Below are positions 4,923-5,706 of a DNA stretch of 5,706 bases, one piece after another; position 1 is the first letter of the stretch; each line of letters begins with the position of its first letter. The translations under genes and the position numbers were made by a program. The notes under the pieces are model-generated. The model had not been told where the DNA came from. It searched no databases and saw only the letters and a program-made list of their open reading frames with translations. Location: NCBI GenBank assembly GCA_013911195.1, contig JACETS010000168.1, forward strand, positions 1 to 5,706, read 5' to 3'. This DNA comes from Verrucomicrobiales bacterium. Its GTDB lineage: Bacteria; Verrucomicrobiota; Verrucomicrobiia; Verrucomicrobiales; DEV007.

Positions 4923-5174
4923 ATGCCAATTTATGAGTATATAGCTGAAAATCCCGAAGAAGGATGTAAAGTTTGTATTGATGGGTTTGAACTGCATCGG
5001 CCAATTGATAGAGCTCCTTTAAAGGTTTGCCCAATATGTAAAAAACCAGTTCAAAAACTCATTTCTTCCGTTAATACTCCTAAAATCACAAAGCCGCTTT
5101 CGGTTTCGGACGCTAAGTCCGCCGGGTTTACTGTTCTAGAGAAGAGAGATGAGGGCACTTACGAAAAATTGTGA
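4923..5174 (+). CDS. FmdB-family zinc-ribbon protein
   Basis: An 83-residue cytoplasmic protein starting MPIYEY, the hallmark of the FmdB family of small putative regulatory proteins. Two CxxC pairs, C15-K-V-C18 and C36-P-I-C39, should form a single zinc ribbon. The first pair falls later than in the common form (CEDCG near residue 8-11), because this is the variant with an ENPEEGCKVC-x-DGFEL stretch. The tail after residue 48 (SSVNTPK to the end) is polar and probably flexible. Family members are named after a protein linked to amidase/formamidase regulation, but general function is unproven, and no amidase gene is nearby. It lies 90 bases downstream of rpsN with its own promoter-like sequence, and before a likely terminator. 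It has no Shine-Dalgarno sequence. Confidence 0.88.
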   Translation: MPIYEYIAENPEEGCKVCIDGFELHRPIDRAPLKVCPICKKPVQKLISSVNTPKITKPLSVSDAKSAGFTVLEKRDEGTYEKL

Positions 5175-5177
5175 TGA

Positions 5178-5216
5178 AGATCATGGAAGTGTTGCAGTGT
5201 TCTATGATTTTTATTT
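5178..5216 (+). terminator. Candidate rho-independent terminator after the FmdB-like gene
   Basis: ATCATGGAA (5180-5188) pairs with TTCTATGAT (5200-5208) with one G-U pair, and the stem can extend two pairs outward; the loop is 11 bases. A T-rich tract, TTTTATTT (5209-5216), follows at once. The stem is poor in G and C, so strength is uncertain, but it begins just after the stop codon at 5172-5174 and nothing else in the gap resembles a terminator. Confidence 0.45.
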
Positions 5217-5228
5217 GAATGGTAGTTG

Positions 5229-5706
5229 ATGGAATTAGATCAATATTCTCCTGAGCTTGATGAGGTCTATGAAGATGATGAAATAGATAAGCCCAGGCTA
5301 TGGCTTGGACTTTCTGTAGGCGTTTTTGTTGGAATTGTACTAGGCGTACTATCAGCTCATTCTATAGAGAATGCATTTTTCTGGATAAAATTAGGAATAA
5401 TTGTTGCCTTCATTTCTTGGTCCTTAGTTTGTTTGGGATCTTTGATTTTCAGAATACTTAACAGGAATCTATTTAAAATTAGATTCGCTCCTAGACTTAT
5501 AAGGGTCATTGGTCTCGTTTTGTTGGTGAGCGGACTCAGTTATCTTTTAGGGCTCATTTTTAATTTCAGAGGTGTTGGTGTTATATTGACGTTGTTACCA
5601 ACTATTTTTCTTATATCCGTTTTCTGGACTAAGCCTCATGGCCAATCTTACAGCTTGACGGCTATATTGATTTTTGGAACCGGAATTTTTTTGATAAGCT
5701 TCAAAT
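5229..5706 (+). CDS. Multi-spanning membrane protein of unknown family, C-terminus cut by window end
   Basis: An open frame starts at the ATG at 5229 (an in-frame TAG lies two codons upstream) and continues for 159 codons to the window edge without a stop. Residues 1-22 are very acidic (about ten Asp or Glu), then come hydrophobic stretches at about 24-43, 51-74, 92-113, 115-132 and 142-157, predicting four or five transmembrane helices. Basic residues around 75-92 (R75, R79, K83, R85, R89, R92) lie in the loop after the second helix and would be cytoplasmic by the positive-inside rule, as would the acidic N-terminus. No catalytic motif or familiar family signature was recognised, and I give no function. 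A probable terminator separates it from the zinc-ribbon gene, so it likely has its own transcription or depends on read-through. Confidence 0.72.
   Translation, partial: MELDQYSPELDEVYEDDEIDKPRLWLGLSVGVFVGIVLGVLSAHSIENAFFWIKLGIIVAFISWSLVCLGSLIFRILNRNLFKIRFAPRLIRVIGLVLLVSGLSYLLGLIFNFRGVGVILTLLPTIFLISVFWTKPHGQSYSLTAILIFGTGIFLISFK

Noticed and set aside
4671..4997. Minus-strand open frame of 108 codons.
   Set aside because: It runs antisense across most of rpsN and into the zinc-ribbon gene, both of which are convincing, and shows no domain pattern.

Overview
The window is AT-rich bacterial DNA, densely coded, with no stretch over about 120 bases free of genes. It splits into a leftward block (about 1-4442, all minus strand) and a rightward block (4563-5706, plus strand) separated by a divergent promoter region at 4443-4562. 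The source is probably a low-GC, Gram-negative, likely aquatic member of the Planctomycetota/Verrucomicrobiota lineage. This is inferred from the 89-residue zinc-free ribosomal protein S14, a YwqK-like MORN lipoprotein, a PDZ-interrupted trypsin-like pseudoprotease of a type I associate with that lineage, and the absence of clear Shine-Dalgarno sequences. No rRNA or tRNA is present to confirm it.

The leftward block reads, in transcription order: a stand-alone cyclic-nucleotide-binding-domain protein (4442-3984), a small DUF3307-like membrane protein (3966-3577), a MORN-repeat lipoprotein (3558-3097), a secreted trypsin-like protease with a PDZ domain and intact catalytic triad (3074-2025), a secreted trypsin-fold pseudoprotease in which a PDZ domain interrupts the second barrel (2032-1004), methylenetetrahydrofolate reductase metF (990-82), and the first 21 codons of a ROK-family sugar kinase (65-1). 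Gaps are 13-22 bases, with one 8-base overlap, so this looks like a single operon. Three or four products are envelope or secreted proteins; the last two are cytoplasmic metabolic enzymes that may simply ride along.

The rightward block holds rpsN (S14), then an FmdB-type zinc-ribbon protein with its own promoter-like sequence and an inverted repeat over the expected start site, then a likely terminator, then a multi-spanning membrane protein that runs off the window end.

The most interesting material is the overlapping protease/pseudoprotease pair. One member keeps His-Asp-Ser; the other has lost His and Ser and carries its PDZ domain inside the protease fold. The active member also contains a C8 tract that could make its reading frame unstable. 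No mobile element, CRISPR array, attachment site or RNA gene was seen.
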